The notes beneath the pieces were generated by a model. The model was not told the DNA's origin. It searched no databases and saw only the letters and a program-made list of their open reading frames with translations. A stretch of 64,000 nucleotides of DNA, taken from Polynucleobacter sp. 86C-FISCH (GTDB taxonomy: Bacteria > Pseudomonadota > Gammaproteobacteria > Burkholderiales > Burkholderiaceae). The position numbers and the translations under genes are program-made. This document shows, piece after piece, positions 51,266 to 59,706 of this stretch; positions within the stretch are counted from its first letter, which is position 1; each line of letters begins with the position of its first letter. The DNA is taken from positions 1,899,531 to 1,963,530 of the forward strand of contig NZ_JACVOL010000001.1 of NCBI RefSeq assembly GCF_018882415.1, in the 5' to 3' direction.

Positions 51266-53365
51266 TTACGCGCCATCAGAATTAGCAATTGGAGGAGCTT
51301 CAAACGGATCCTTGCTAGGTTTGGCTGGTGGTGCTTTAGCCTTGGTGCCAGGCATTAATTCAAAGTCTGGGGTAAAGGTCGTCATAGTGCTACGCAGCTG
51401 ATCAAAGACTTTACGATCACCTTCAAACTTTGCTTTACCTTCGGCCTGAAGTTTTTCAAAGGTAGTTTGACCACCCATGACTTTTTCTAAGTCGCTCCGA
51501 TTCACAGTGATAGTGAGGTTTGGATTTTTATCCTGATAACCCTTGATATTGGTCAGCGCAGAATTACTCATCTCCACAACAAACTTCTCACCATTATCTG
51601 GAGTGCTTAGATTGATAGTGAACTTCATGCCGGCAGCTTTTTTACTATCCATGCTGATTGCTAGAGCATTGAGCCACAGCTCTGTAGTCATTGCTCTAAT
51701 CATGTCAGGACCATTAGTCTTCGGTGACGCACCAGAAGGCATGCCATGACGCAATTCATATGCAGCACCCAGGAAGCTATTACGTACGCTGGGACTTTCT
51801 TTTTGATAACCAATTTGCTCAAAAATGTCTGCTAGCAAGTCTTTAGCGGCAGAATTGTTAGGTTCTGCATAAACCAACTTGTTCACAATTTCCATCGCTT
51901 CGCGATATTTACCCTGCTGATAGAGTTGCTTACCCTTTGCCATGATCTTGGCAGAGCCGCCCATCATCTCTACATATAGCGGCGCAGAATCTTTTGGTGA
52001 CAGAGGAATCAAGGTGGCAGGATTGGCATCCCAGTAGCCCAAGTAGCGATTGATCACAGCACGACTGTTGTGCTCTTCTGAACCGTGGTAGCTATGCGCT
52101 GCCCATTGTTTTTTCAAGCTCTCAGGCTGTTTGTAGACGTTATGCACTTCATTAATCGTTACGCCATTGTTCGCTAAATGAAGCACCTCGTTATTCAAGT
52201 GCGCATAGCTATCACGCTGAGTGCGCATGACTTCTTGAACACGCTCATTACCCCAACGCGGCCAAGAATGCGAAGCAAACATTACCTGCGCTTCATTGCC
52301 ATAACGATACAAAGCATTGTTAATGTTCTTGGACCATGCCAAAGCATCACGCACTAGAGCGCCACGTAATGTGTAGATGTTATGAATGGTGCCAGTAATA
52401 TTTTCAGCCGCCCAGAATGCCTTGAACTGCGGGAAATAGGTATTCATCTCGGCCGGTGCTTCTGTTCCTGGTGTATTTTGAAACTCCATCTCTACACCGT
52501 CTACAGTCATTTTTTCAAATGGCTCATTAATCAAAATGGTTGGCTCAATTAAGCCCAAATTACCGGCTGCAGTATTTTTACCAATCGATTGATCAACGTG
52601 ACCAAATGGGCTGCGTGGCAATAAGACGCCATACTGGAAATACAAGCGGCGAGTCATAGCATTACCAGCGTATACGTTCTCTGCTACGGCATGATCCATA
52701 AAGCCTGCTGGAGCAATGATTTTCACTTTACCGCTCTTCACATCAGCCTCTTCCACTACACCACGAACACCTCCAAAGTGGTCGGCATGTGAATGGGAAT
52801 ACACAACAGCAACGACTGGGCGCTTGCCTAGTTTTTCATTAACCAACTCCATAGCCGCACTAGCAGTTTCTTTTGAGGTCAATGGGTCAAAGACAATCCA
52901 ACCAGTATTCGTTTTAACAAAACTAATATTCGATAAGTCAAAGCCGCGTACTTGATAAATCTTGCCCGGCACTACTTCATATAAGCCATAGCCCATATTG
53001 AGAATCGCTTGGCGTTGCAAGGATGGATGTACGCTATCAAAATCTTTGCCCTGCAAGAGGAATTCGTAACTGCCCATATCCCAAGCAACGTTGCCCGCAT
53101 CAGCCATAATGGTTTTGTAGGCTGGCGCTGCCATGAAGCCTCTTTTAGATTCCTCAAAATCCCGCTTATCTTCAAATGGCAGTGTTTTGCGCAAACCATT
53201 TTGGAGTTCAACCGTATAGCTTGATGGCATCTTGCCTTTGGTATCAAAGTGTTTACCTTGCATGGCGCCAGGGTCGGCAACTACACCTCCTCCACCAGCC
53301 GCTAAGGCCAAACTAGAAGTCATAAAAGATGCCAGCAAGGCAATTTGAGAAAGTTTGGTTTTCAT
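51266..53365 (-). CDS. Alkyl sulfatase-like metallo-beta-lactamase fold protein
   Basis: The 699-residue exported protein (signal peptide MKTKLSQIALLASFMTSSLALA) has the zinc motif VVYSHSHADHFGG near residue 205. The alkyl-sulfatase dimerisation domain (about residues 430-560) and an SCP2-like C-terminal domain follow. SdsA1-type enzymes hydrolyse primary alkyl sulfates. The ATG at 53365 begins the signal peptide; a TTG 4 codons upstream is less likely. It follows the histidine kinase gene with about 100 bases between. Confidence 0.92.
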   Translation of the reverse strand: MKTKLSQIALLASFMTSSLALAAGGGGVVADPGAMQGKHFDTKGKMPSSYTVELQNGLRKTLPFEDKRDFEESKRGFMAAPAYKTIMADAGNVAWDMGSYEFLLQGKDFDSVHPSLQRQAILNMGYGLYEVVPGKIYQVRGFDLSNISFVKTNTGWIVFDPLTSKETASAAMELVNEKLGKRPVVAVVYSHSHADHFGGVRGVVEEADVKSGKVKIIAPAGFMDHAVAENVYAGNAMTRRLYFQYGVLLPRSPFGHVDQSIGKNTAAGNLGLIEPTILINEPFEKMTVDGVEMEFQNTPGTEAPAEMNTYFPQFKAFWAAENITGTIHNIYTLRGALVRDALAWSKNINNALYRYGNEAQVMFASHSWPRWGNERVQEVMRTQRDSYAHLNNEVLHLANNGVTINEVHNVYKQPESLKKQWAAHSYHGSEEHNSRAVINRYLGYWDANPATLIPLSPKDSAPLYVEMMGGSAKIMAKGKQLYQQGKYREAMEIVNKLVYAEPNNSAAKDLLADIFEQIGYQKESPSVRNSFLGAAYELRHGMPSGASPKTNGPDMIRAMTTELWLNALAISMDSKKAAGMKFTINLSTPDNGEKFVVEMSNSALTNIKGYQDKNPNLTITVNRSDLEKVMGGQTTFEKLQAEGKAKFEGDRKVFDQLRSTMTTFTPDFELMPGTKAKAPPAKPSKDPFEAPPIANSDGA

Positions 53366-53467
53366 ATCTTTGTCCAAATGGGAAATATCTTTAAAAATAC
53401 CTGTATAACGAATGATATGGTGCGCTACATCCTAGGCAATTAGCCTAAGAGCTAATAACGACAATAC

Positions 53468-54913
53468 TTAAACCGGGTTGATGTTTGTTGGTAAGCGCAC
53501 TGCAAACTTGGCGCCACCACCAGAGTTGGACTCATATTTAATGGAGCCACCGTGTCGCGTAATGATGTGCTTGCAAAGCCATAGACCCAGACCCATACCG
53601 GAAGACTTACTACTAGAAAGCAGTTCAAATAGTTGCTTCTGGGATGCTTCGGGTATGCCATCGCCGTTGTCTGCAACAGTTAATAAAACACCACCCTCAA
53701 TGTGTTGAGCATCAATACTCAACTTTTTAACTCTCTGAGAGGAAGTTACCAAGGCGTCGATTGCGTTATTCACTAAATTTAATAAGACCTGCTGAATCTC
53801 TCCGCGGTTAGCCTGAATCATTAAATGGGGTTGGACGGTTAACACTATCTGAATCGATTTTGCCGTGATCTCTGGTTTTGCAATACTGAGAACCGCTTCA
53901 ATTAACTCTGCAAGATCAATCTTAGAGGGGCCCACTTTTTCATCAGAAAAAATAGATCTTAAGGAGCGAATGATTCCTGCAGCTCGCTGATTATCAGAAA
54001 GTAAGGTTGCGAAAATTTCCTTCTCAAGAGCCGGATTTAATTGCCCTTCTGAAAGCTTCTTTTGTAAAAATTGAATATTCAGGCTTGACGCACCAAGCGG
54101 TTGATTTAATTCATGGGCAATAGCAGCAGACAAAGCGCCGGTGCTGGCAGTCTTATTGGCCTTAAGCAATGAGCCTATCAAGGTCTCACGCTCTTTCAGC
54201 AACGCTTTAATCTCTTGATTTTCTTGGTTTGATCTAAAGTTTGAGAAGGCAATTTGCTCAGCCCAGTAACTACCAATCGCAATATACGAAAGCGTATTCA
54301 TGACCAATTGAGCTATCGTAAATAGAATCAGAATTTGTGGAATCTGCTCTACCTGTCTAATGGTTAGCGAACCGACGATGAGAATAGTAAGTCGCCCTAA
54401 TGCAAAAAATAATTCTGCAACGCTGGCATATTGCAAATAGATCAGCTGACTTGAAGGTGATTTTTTTCGCTTGATCCGTACCTCAATAATCTGCCATACA
54501 TAAAACAATCCAGTTAAGACACATATAAATACTGTACGAACCTCGAAAGTCGACTCATTACGCAGCCACTCAAAAACGACTATAAAAAACAAAATGGAGA
54601 TGGCAAGGGATATTTTTAAAGGCTTACCCACCTCTCTATTAAGGGATTGACAAAAGAAGGCTTGCAATACTGCAGCTGCATAAAAAAAAGTATTCGCAAT
54701 GGTGAAATTAAATTCGGGTCTTGCGATATCTTCAATGGAGACAATGCCCCCTCCAAAAACTAGCAAAGCCAAAACGCTTAGCGTCAGCGAGCTCATCCAA
54801 TAAATATTCGGACGCGCCAAATTTTGCGAGCGGTAATAGTGATAAATACCGAAGAGCAAGCCCATCTGAATAATGGCCAATATAAAGAAATAGAGGGCGA
54901 GCATGAGCTTCAT
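53468..54913 (-). CDS. Membrane sensor histidine kinase (orphan)
   Basis: The 481-residue protein has about six to seven hydrophobic helices in the first 230 residues, a short coiled linker, then the H-box AIAHELNQPLGASSLNIQ, N-box NLVNNAIDALV, G1 DNGDGIPE and G2 GMGLGLWLC. The HELNQP form is typical of HPK4-type kinases. No response regulator gene lies beside it on the same strand; the only regulator nearby, at 59.7 kb, is frameshifted. The stimulus is unknown. Confidence 0.92.
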   Translation of the reverse strand: MKLMLALYFFILAIIQMGLLFGIYHYYRSQNLARPNIYWMSSLTLSVLALLVFGGGIVSIEDIARPEFNFTIANTFFYAAAVLQAFFCQSLNREVGKPLKISLAISILFFIVVFEWLRNESTFEVRTVFICVLTGLFYVWQIIEVRIKRKKSPSSQLIYLQYASVAELFFALGRLTILIVGSLTIRQVEQIPQILILFTIAQLVMNTLSYIAIGSYWAEQIAFSNFRSNQENQEIKALLKERETLIGSLLKANKTASTGALSAAIAHELNQPLGASSLNIQFLQKKLSEGQLNPALEKEIFATLLSDNQRAAGIIRSLRSIFSDEKVGPSKIDLAELIEAVLSIAKPEITAKSIQIVLTVQPHLMIQANRGEIQQVLLNLVNNAIDALVTSSQRVKKLSIDAQHIEGGVLLTVADNGDGIPEASQKQLFELLSSSKSSGMGLGLWLCKHIITRHGGSIKYESNSGGGAKFAVRLPTNINPV

Positions 54914-55016
54914 AGCCTCTATGGTACATGTTACTAATTAGTAAGCATTGCCCCAAGGGCTAGCACTTATGTCGCTTAAAATGAATTCCTTCTGATTTTC
55001 ATTGATAGTTTTTGGC

Positions 55017-55970
55017 ATGCGCCTTCAATTCACCCCATACCTGTTGGTTGCCCTCTGCCTCATGATTGGCTCTACCAGGGGTGCATACGCACAATCTGCT
55101 TTATCTAACGCAGCAAACAATTATCTGAAAAAGCGTGCGGATGCCTTCATGACGATTACCGGCTACTCGCTTACACCGGATGTCACAACCGGCTCCCTAT
55201 CAATCCGCAATAAAGATGGCGACAACTCTGATTTACAAATGATCTCTTTGGGTGGCGGCGATCGGATAAGTGCTAATTTTCCCCTCTACTTAGAAGGCAC
55301 TCTTGCGGTTAACCGCTACAACCCCACCTTTTCAGATGGCATAGGCAACAGCTCGGTTACCGTTCCCGTCCACTGGAATAGTGTTACCGGTACCGGAGGT
55401 GTTGGCTGGGATTTTCCAATTACCGATGAATTACGCTTTAGACCAATTGCGAACGTCATGCTTGGGCATTTAGAAAGCGATCTCTCAATCGCCTCTCGCG
55501 TAATTGAAAACCGCAAAGGGGTTGATCTGCAATTTCTGAATGGCGGTCGTATGAACTCCTATGGTTTAGGTGGCTCAGTCATGCTCGACTATGAGAACTA
55601 CAAACCTAATCAAGAGATTGATGTGGAATTGCGTTACACCAATATTCCCGTCCAGACTTTTGATAGCTCTACTGCCGTACAAGGATCAGCTGACTCTCAA
55701 AGTTTGGCGCTTTGGGCTCGAAGTCGCATTCCAACGCCCATCACATTATTAGATCGACCTCTGCGTGCAGTCTTTGAGCTCGCCCATACTGAGTTTTTGG
55801 GTGACTTACGAGGAGCTCTAGGATTTAACTCACTCTCCTCGGTAGGCACAGGCATTGAACTGGATCGAAGTGCCTCAGACCCCATATTTAGCCGCGTAAG
55901 AGTCGTTTTTCGCTATCAATTTGGCCAAAACGTGCACGGTACCTCTATTGGACTAGCTGCCAGCTTCTAA
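55017..55970 (+). CDS. Predicted outer-membrane beta-barrel protein
   Basis: The 317-residue protein has a signal peptide (cleavage near AYA-QS at residue 25). The rest shows many alternating amphipathic stretches and ends with a C-terminal aromatic (GLAASF), as expected for a barrel assembled by BAM. I do not recognise the family. The ATG at 55017 begins the signal peptide; a TTG at 55002 would add 5 residues. A degenerate copy of its C-terminus occurs at 56.8 kb. Confidence 0.75.
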   Translation: MRLQFTPYLLVALCLMIGSTRGAYAQSALSNAANNYLKKRADAFMTITGYSLTPDVTTGSLSIRNKDGDNSDLQMISLGGGDRISANFPLYLEGTLAVNRYNPTFSDGIGNSSVTVPVHWNSVTGTGGVGWDFPITDELRFRPIANVMLGHLESDLSIASRVIENRKGVDLQFLNGGRMNSYGLGGSVMLDYENYKPNQEIDVELRYTNIPVQTFDSSTAVQGSADSQSLALWARSRIPTPITLLDRPLRAVFELAHTEFLGDLRGALGFNSLSSVGTGIELDRSASDPIFSRVRVVFRYQFGQNVHGTSIGLAASF

Positions 55971-56081
55971 TAAGAGCAATACAATAACTATAGATACTAA
56001 AACTAACAAACTAGTATTTATACATTGCCGCATCACCTCCGAATGCTGGTGCGCTTTATTTACCTTAAGGATCAAAATATT

Positions 56082-56663
56082 ATGAAAAAAATTATCATCG
56101 CTGTTGTTATCGCAGCTATCGCGGTCGGCGCCTACTTCATGCTCACAAAACCTAAAGCTCCTGTAGCTGGTGTAGCCGCTCAAGAAGCTGCACTGATCTA
56201 TGACGGCGAAGTAACTAAGATTGATGCCGCAACTCGCACTGTTACCCTCAAAAATCAAGACGGCGAAACTTCTATCGTAGCCGGCCCTGAAGTGAAGAAC
56301 TTTGCAGAAATTAAAGTTGGTGACCGTTTTGACGTTGTTTATGAAATGGCTATTGCTGTTGAGTTGGTTAAGGTTAAAAATCCAGGCGCAGTTGGTGAAC
56401 AAGTTAGCACCAGCACTGTAACTGCTCCACAAGGTGATAAGCCAGGCATGATCACTACTAATACTGTGACTGCAACTGCTAACGTTGAAGCGATTGATGC
56501 AGCTAAAAGCATTGTTTCTTTAAAAGGTCCTCAAGGAAACATCTTCAAGGTAAAAGTTAAAAATGCTGACCTATTGAAAGATATCGCTGTAAATGATCAA
56601 GTTAAAGTGGTTTACACAGAAGCAATTGCTGCAGTAGTAAGCGCACCAGCTGCGAAGAAGTAA
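56082..56663 (+). CDS. Membrane-anchored protein with two similar repeats
   Basis: The 193-residue protein has an N-terminal hydrophobic helix (residues 3-20), then two similar halves. Residues 41-95 (EVTKIDAATRTVTLK) and 131-187 (NVEAIDAAKSIVSLK) share the pattern V-x-x-ID-A, followed by G-x-x-x-x-V, a K-NxxxxxxI-V-D segment and VVYxxAIA. This looks like an internal duplication of a small beta domain. AAGGA lies 11 bases before the ATG at 56082; the open frame to 56025 is not needed. It is followed by a strong terminator. The function is unknown. Confidence 0.85.
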   Translation: MKKIIIAVVIAAIAVGAYFMLTKPKAPVAGVAAQEAALIYDGEVTKIDAATRTVTLKNQDGETSIVAGPEVKNFAEIKVGDRFDVVYEMAIAVELVKVKNPGAVGEQVSTSTVTAPQGDKPGMITTNTVTATANVEAIDAAKSIVSLKGPQGNIFKVKVKNADLLKDIAVNDQVKVVYTEAIAAVVSAPAAKK

Positions 56664-56694
56664 TGCAATAGTTCTTTAAGTAACTTTAAAGACA

Positions 56695-56727
56695 AAAGCC
56701 CAGCAAGTAATTGCTGGGCTTTTTTTC
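56695..56727 (+). terminator. Terminator after the repeat protein
   Basis: AAAGCCCAGCAA and TTGCTGGGCTTT form a 12-bp stem with loop GTAA, followed by T residues. It lies about 32 bases past the stop codon at 56663. Confidence 0.9.
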
Positions 56728-56763
56728 ATTTGACCTCATGAAGTAGATGTCTTTGGATATTAA

Positions 56764-56841
56764 TTTAGTCGCAATATCCATGAAACCTGCATTGGCTTAG
56801 CTGCTAGCATCGAATCTCCCCAAAAAGGTGCGGGGATTTGA
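56764..56841 (+). pseudogene. Remnant of a second barrel C-terminus
   Basis: In the frame through 56773 the translation reads NIHETCIGLAASI, which aligns with NVHGTSIGLAASF, the end of the barrel protein at 55017-55970. The 39 bases concerned agree at 27 positions by my count. A stop codon lies directly upstream in the same frame and the reading continues about 10 codons past the barrel end. It appears to be a decayed duplicate. Confidence 0.6.
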
Positions 56842-56851
56842 TCTAAATCAA
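56838..56851 (+). promoter_or_regulatory. Perfect FNR/Anr-type box
   Basis: TTGATCTAAATCAA matches the consensus TTGAT-N4-ATCAA at all 10 specified positions. It lies in the intergenic region, centred about 101 bases before the start of the GH64-like lipoprotein gene and on its upstream side. FNR-type regulators bind such sites under low oxygen. No clear -10 is seen at the class II distance; a TATAG at 56899-56903 would place the site near -65. Confidence 0.6.
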
Positions 56852-56945
56852 ATCATTCATTGACCTCCTCATCCAACGAGAGAATGATCAAGATTAGCTA
56901 TAGAGCTAATTTATTGAGCGTCTGCTCGCCCTAAGGAGAAATCAC

Positions 56946-58472
56946 ATGCATAAAATTAATGAAAATCGCCGCCTTATCCTTAAAGGTGTTGGTGCACTGG
57001 GAACTAGCTCTATCTTAATTGCCTGCGGTGGCGGCTCCTCGAGCAGCAGCAGCTCTGGAGGATCATCTTCAACTGGTGGAACTTCCTCAAAAGGGACTAG
57101 TGCTGCCGTCTGCGCCGGATCATCGGCCACAATTCCACTGGTAATTGATGCAAGCGTTGGTGCTACTGGTATTCCAGCATCTGTGCCTATGTATGCATAC
57201 ATAGTAGGCCTAACCGCTGCGGGCGGAGACACCTACTACCGCTATAACCCAGCCACTGGCCAGAAAAAGCCTGTGGCCATGAATCCAACCGCTGACAACA
57301 CTAATGCAGCAGGCACATGTGCCGGCATGACCACTGGAGGTGTTAGCGCGCTGACAAATTGTCCAACCGTTTGGGCCGATTACTCAATCCCCCTTGATCG
57401 CAGTTGCGCTACTTTAGTGGCTGATCTTGCTAGCTTTAACGGAACCAATTTGCCTGGTCTTGGCACAGGCACCAATGCCTTTAGTGGTCGTATTTATATT
57501 TCTGTCGGACAACCGCTTCTCCCATTTACTCCTCTTGCGGGCGTAAATGCAAATCAAACTAGCGGTTTTCCAGCAACAGGCTATACAGCCCCCGCCCTGG
57601 CTTCAGGAACTCCTGGCTCCCTCTGCTTATATGACTGGCTGGAATTTTCATTCGACAGTAATCAAGCGCTCAACATCAATACTACTCAAGTAGATCAATT
57701 CGGCTTCCCAATCTCGATGTCCGCAACGGGTACCGGCATGACTGCTGGAGAACAAGGTGTTCTGAATACAAGCCGCACTGGCATCATGACCAATTTGGCA
57801 GGACTATCTAACTCGCTATTCAATAGCTCTGTTAGTGTCCCTACTAATGGCGTTAATGCAGACGCATATCCATCCAGTGTTTATACAGCGAATACATTGC
57901 GCGCTGTATCACCAAAAACGGTTGCCACTTCAAGCGATACCTTCTTTACCAGCACGATTGAAACTTGGTATAACAACTGGGGAACCACCCCTGTAGTTAC
58001 TTATGACGCATCATCTGGCTACTATTCAGGAATGGTTGTCGGTGGCGTCCTTTCCTTCAAATCAGGAAATCTAGCAAGCGCCTCAAGTTGGAATAGCGGC
58101 GGTAGCGTCGCATTTACTAACACCCAAATTACCTCTTATGATGTTTGGCAGTGCGCTAACTCATTAGCAACCGATGGCGCAAGCGCGGCTCAATTAAACG
58201 CACAAAAGATGCTTGCTGCAGCATTTCAACGAGGCACGATGGCTAATGCTAACTATTCATTGAATGACACTAATGGCGCCAGCTTCTCACCACCACTGAG
58301 TGGAAACTATACAAGTTCCATATCAAATACCTGGGCTCAGAAGTTTCATCAATTTAATACTAATGGTCTTGCTTATGGATTTCCGTATGATGATGTGGGT
58401 AGTCTTCAGCCAACCGTTACAACTACTTCCGGCACAACATCGCTCACTATTCAAGTAGGATTATTTGCTTAA
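56946..58472 (+). CDS. Predicted Tat-exported lipoprotein with GH64 (beta-1,3-glucanase-like) motifs
   Basis: The 508-residue protein begins with a twin-arginine motif (Arg8-Arg9, RRLILKG) and a lipobox (LIAC, Cys27), followed by a Ser/Gly linker (residues 28-50). The body has YDWLEFSF (residues 229-236) and NTTQVDQFGFP (245-255), which match the GH64/thaumatin-like signature. Glu233 and Asp250 are candidates for the catalytic pair. Its target would be beta-1,3-glucan, but this is inference. AAGGAG precedes the ATG, an FNR box lies upstream and a terminator follows. The family assignment rests on motifs only. Confidence 0.78.
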   Translation: MHKINENRRLILKGVGALGTSSILIACGGGSSSSSSSGGSSSTGGTSSKGTSAAVCAGSSATIPLVIDASVGATGIPASVPMYAYIVGLTAAGGDTYYRYNPATGQKKPVAMNPTADNTNAAGTCAGMTTGGVSALTNCPTVWADYSIPLDRSCATLVADLASFNGTNLPGLGTGTNAFSGRIYISVGQPLLPFTPLAGVNANQTSGFPATGYTAPALASGTPGSLCLYDWLEFSFDSNQALNINTTQVDQFGFPISMSATGTGMTAGEQGVLNTSRTGIMTNLAGLSNSLFNSSVSVPTNGVNADAYPSSVYTANTLRAVSPKTVATSSDTFFTSTIETWYNNWGTTPVVTYDASSGYYSGMVVGGVLSFKSGNLASASSWNSGGSVAFTNTQITSYDVWQCANSLATDGASAAQLNAQKMLAAAFQRGTMANANYSLNDTNGASFSPPLSGNYTSSISNTWAQKFHQFNTNGLAYGFPYDDVGSLQPTVTTTSGTTSLTIQVGLFA

Positions 58473-58496
58473 TTGCGATCGATTAATTCTGGAGAA

Positions 58497-58525
58497 ATAA
58501 AAAAGAGGCCTTAGGCCTCTTTTTT
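58497..58525 (+). terminator. Terminator after the GH64-like gene
   Basis: AAAAGAGGCC and GGCCTCTTTT form a 10-bp stem with loop TTA, followed by T residues. It is 25-30 bases past the stop and is also A/T symmetric enough to work from the right. Confidence 0.85.
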
Positions 58526-58929
58526 GTATTTGGCGGAAGAGGTGTCTAGATTTTCCCCCTCCAATGCACTCCACTATTAACTAAAAATCCTTTAGATTTA
58601 AGAAGTTAGAAATGTACAACGTATCCAACTAGTCCACTCAACGCCACTGAAATCTACGCATTTGTGGTGGGTAGAGTGGTGGGTAGAGATCCAGAGTTTA
58701 GGGCCTAGAAGAAGGTAAATAAAGAGCTCAACTACGCAAATTATTGGGTTAATCATGAGATCCAATACCCACCCCTACCTATACGCACTAGAGTCTATAT
58801 TTCAAAGCATTCAAGAGGGAAAATAACTTTAAGCTTAAATGGGTACCTAGTAATAATCAAGAATTTAACTGCAATTGTGTGCCTGACGTCTGCGCATACA
58901 TCTTAAAAAGGAGCAAGTAGCTGGCAAAC
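58526..58929 (+). other. Gene-poor stretch with GGTGGGTA repeats
   Basis: I see no credible gene in these 404 bases. They contain a 12-bp tandem duplication GTGGTGGGTAGA at 58664-58675 and 58676-58687, and the inverse TACCCACC at 58766-58773. The same 8-mer recurs at 59639-59646. The frames have only short ORFs. Clustered repeats of this kind resemble protein-binding arrays such as integrase arm sites, but no integrase gene is present. Confidence 0.5.
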
Positions 58930-59454
58930 TCAGGCAAACACAGCGCCCTCAACACCCTCGTCACGAGACATTTGAGCCAAATCACAAGGCATTAATCTGA
59001 CCTCGCAAGTATCACGATCACTAAAACAATTTAGTATTCGTACCACGAGAATTGGAGCTAGAAAAATAGCTCTACTTAAGTTTTCAATGTCAGCAGTTAG
59101 TAGAAAATTATTGGCATCACACGCAGACAGCCTGCAAATAATTTTATTGCTCATAAATGCAAATATATGCCCTTTCATTACGCGCAAATTAGCGACTCCA
59201 ATAAGGTTTCTATCAGTACTATCCTTAAACTTTAATACATCAGAAATATTATTTTGATATCCCGGGCCATCTAATAGTGAGACTGAAAACTCGGAAAATA
59301 GAAATTTATCGTATCCGCGAATATTTAATTGGTCCTCAGATATTGCAAGAAACCCTGCACTTTCTGGTTTTTTATAACTAGTAGAAAAATAAAATACAAA
59401 GCCTAAAGCAAGAAGCAATAAAGAAGAAAAAATCAAAATTAGTATGGATAACAT
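58930..59454 (-). CDS. Hypothetical membrane-anchored protein
   Basis: The 174-residue product has one strong N-terminal helix (residues 2-24), then a mixed soluble region without a motif I recognise. Seven or so cysteines are present, including pairs around CRLSACDANN and CEVRLMPCD. I use the ATG at 59454 with GGGG five bases upstream; a TTG at 59472 is possible. Base composition is AT-richer than the left part of the window. The function is unknown. Confidence 0.5.
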   Translation of the reverse strand: MLSILILIFSSLLLLALGFVFYFSTSYKKPESAGFLAISEDQLNIRGYDKFLFSEFSVSLLDGPGYQNNISDVLKFKDSTDRNLIGVANLRVMKGHIFAFMSNKIICRLSACDANNFLLTADIENLSRAIFLAPILVVRILNCFSDRDTCEVRLMPCDLAQMSRDEGVEGAVFA

Positions 59455-59489
59455 GCAACCCCAACAGGCCAAGATTTAACTTAAAGAAT

Positions 59490-59525
59490 AAAAAAAGATT
59501 GCGCAGGGTAACCTGCGCAATCTTT
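59490..59525 (-). terminator. Perfect 14-bp terminator hairpin
   Basis: AAAGATTGCGCAGG (59494-59507) and CCTGCGCAATCTTT (59512-59525) form a perfect 14-bp stem with a 4-base loop. On the minus strand it runs into seven T residues. It lies 5 bases past the stop of the 52-codon minus-strand ORF and is the best terminator in this part of the window. Confidence 0.88.
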
Positions 59526-59530
59526 AATTT

Positions 59531-59689
59531 TTAGATGGCTCTAAATTGAGAGCAATCAATTTCACACGGAGAGCGCCCATTCTTAATTAGAACCACATGA
59601 ATAACAAGTATCAAATTTAGAACGGTAAGTTGCCTAGCGGTGGGTACGCTACGTATATTAAAGTGTATCGAAGAAAATAATGCCTTCAT
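59531..59689 (-). CDS. Small ORF, 52 residues, with its own terminator
   Basis: The frame encodes MKALFSSIHFNIRSVPTARQ, a hydrophobic stretch (LTVLNLILVIHVVLI) and the end NGRSPCEIDCSQFRAI with two cysteines spaced C-x3-C. The stop is followed within 5 bases by a perfect terminator on the same strand. No good Shine-Dalgarno is visible. It is too short for usual gene calls. I do not recognise a family, and the coding nature rests on the terminator and the organised sequence. Confidence 0.45.
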   Translation of the reverse strand: MKALFSSIHFNIRSVPTARQLTVLNLILVIHVVLIKNGRSPCEIDCSQFRAI

Positions 59690-59706
59690 AAATAGACTAA
59701 AGCTCT

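Noticed and set aside
55953..56432. 159-codon minus-strand ORF over the repeat-protein gene
   Set aside because: It is antisense to the repeat-protein gene, which has a ribosome site, a membrane anchor and a terminator.
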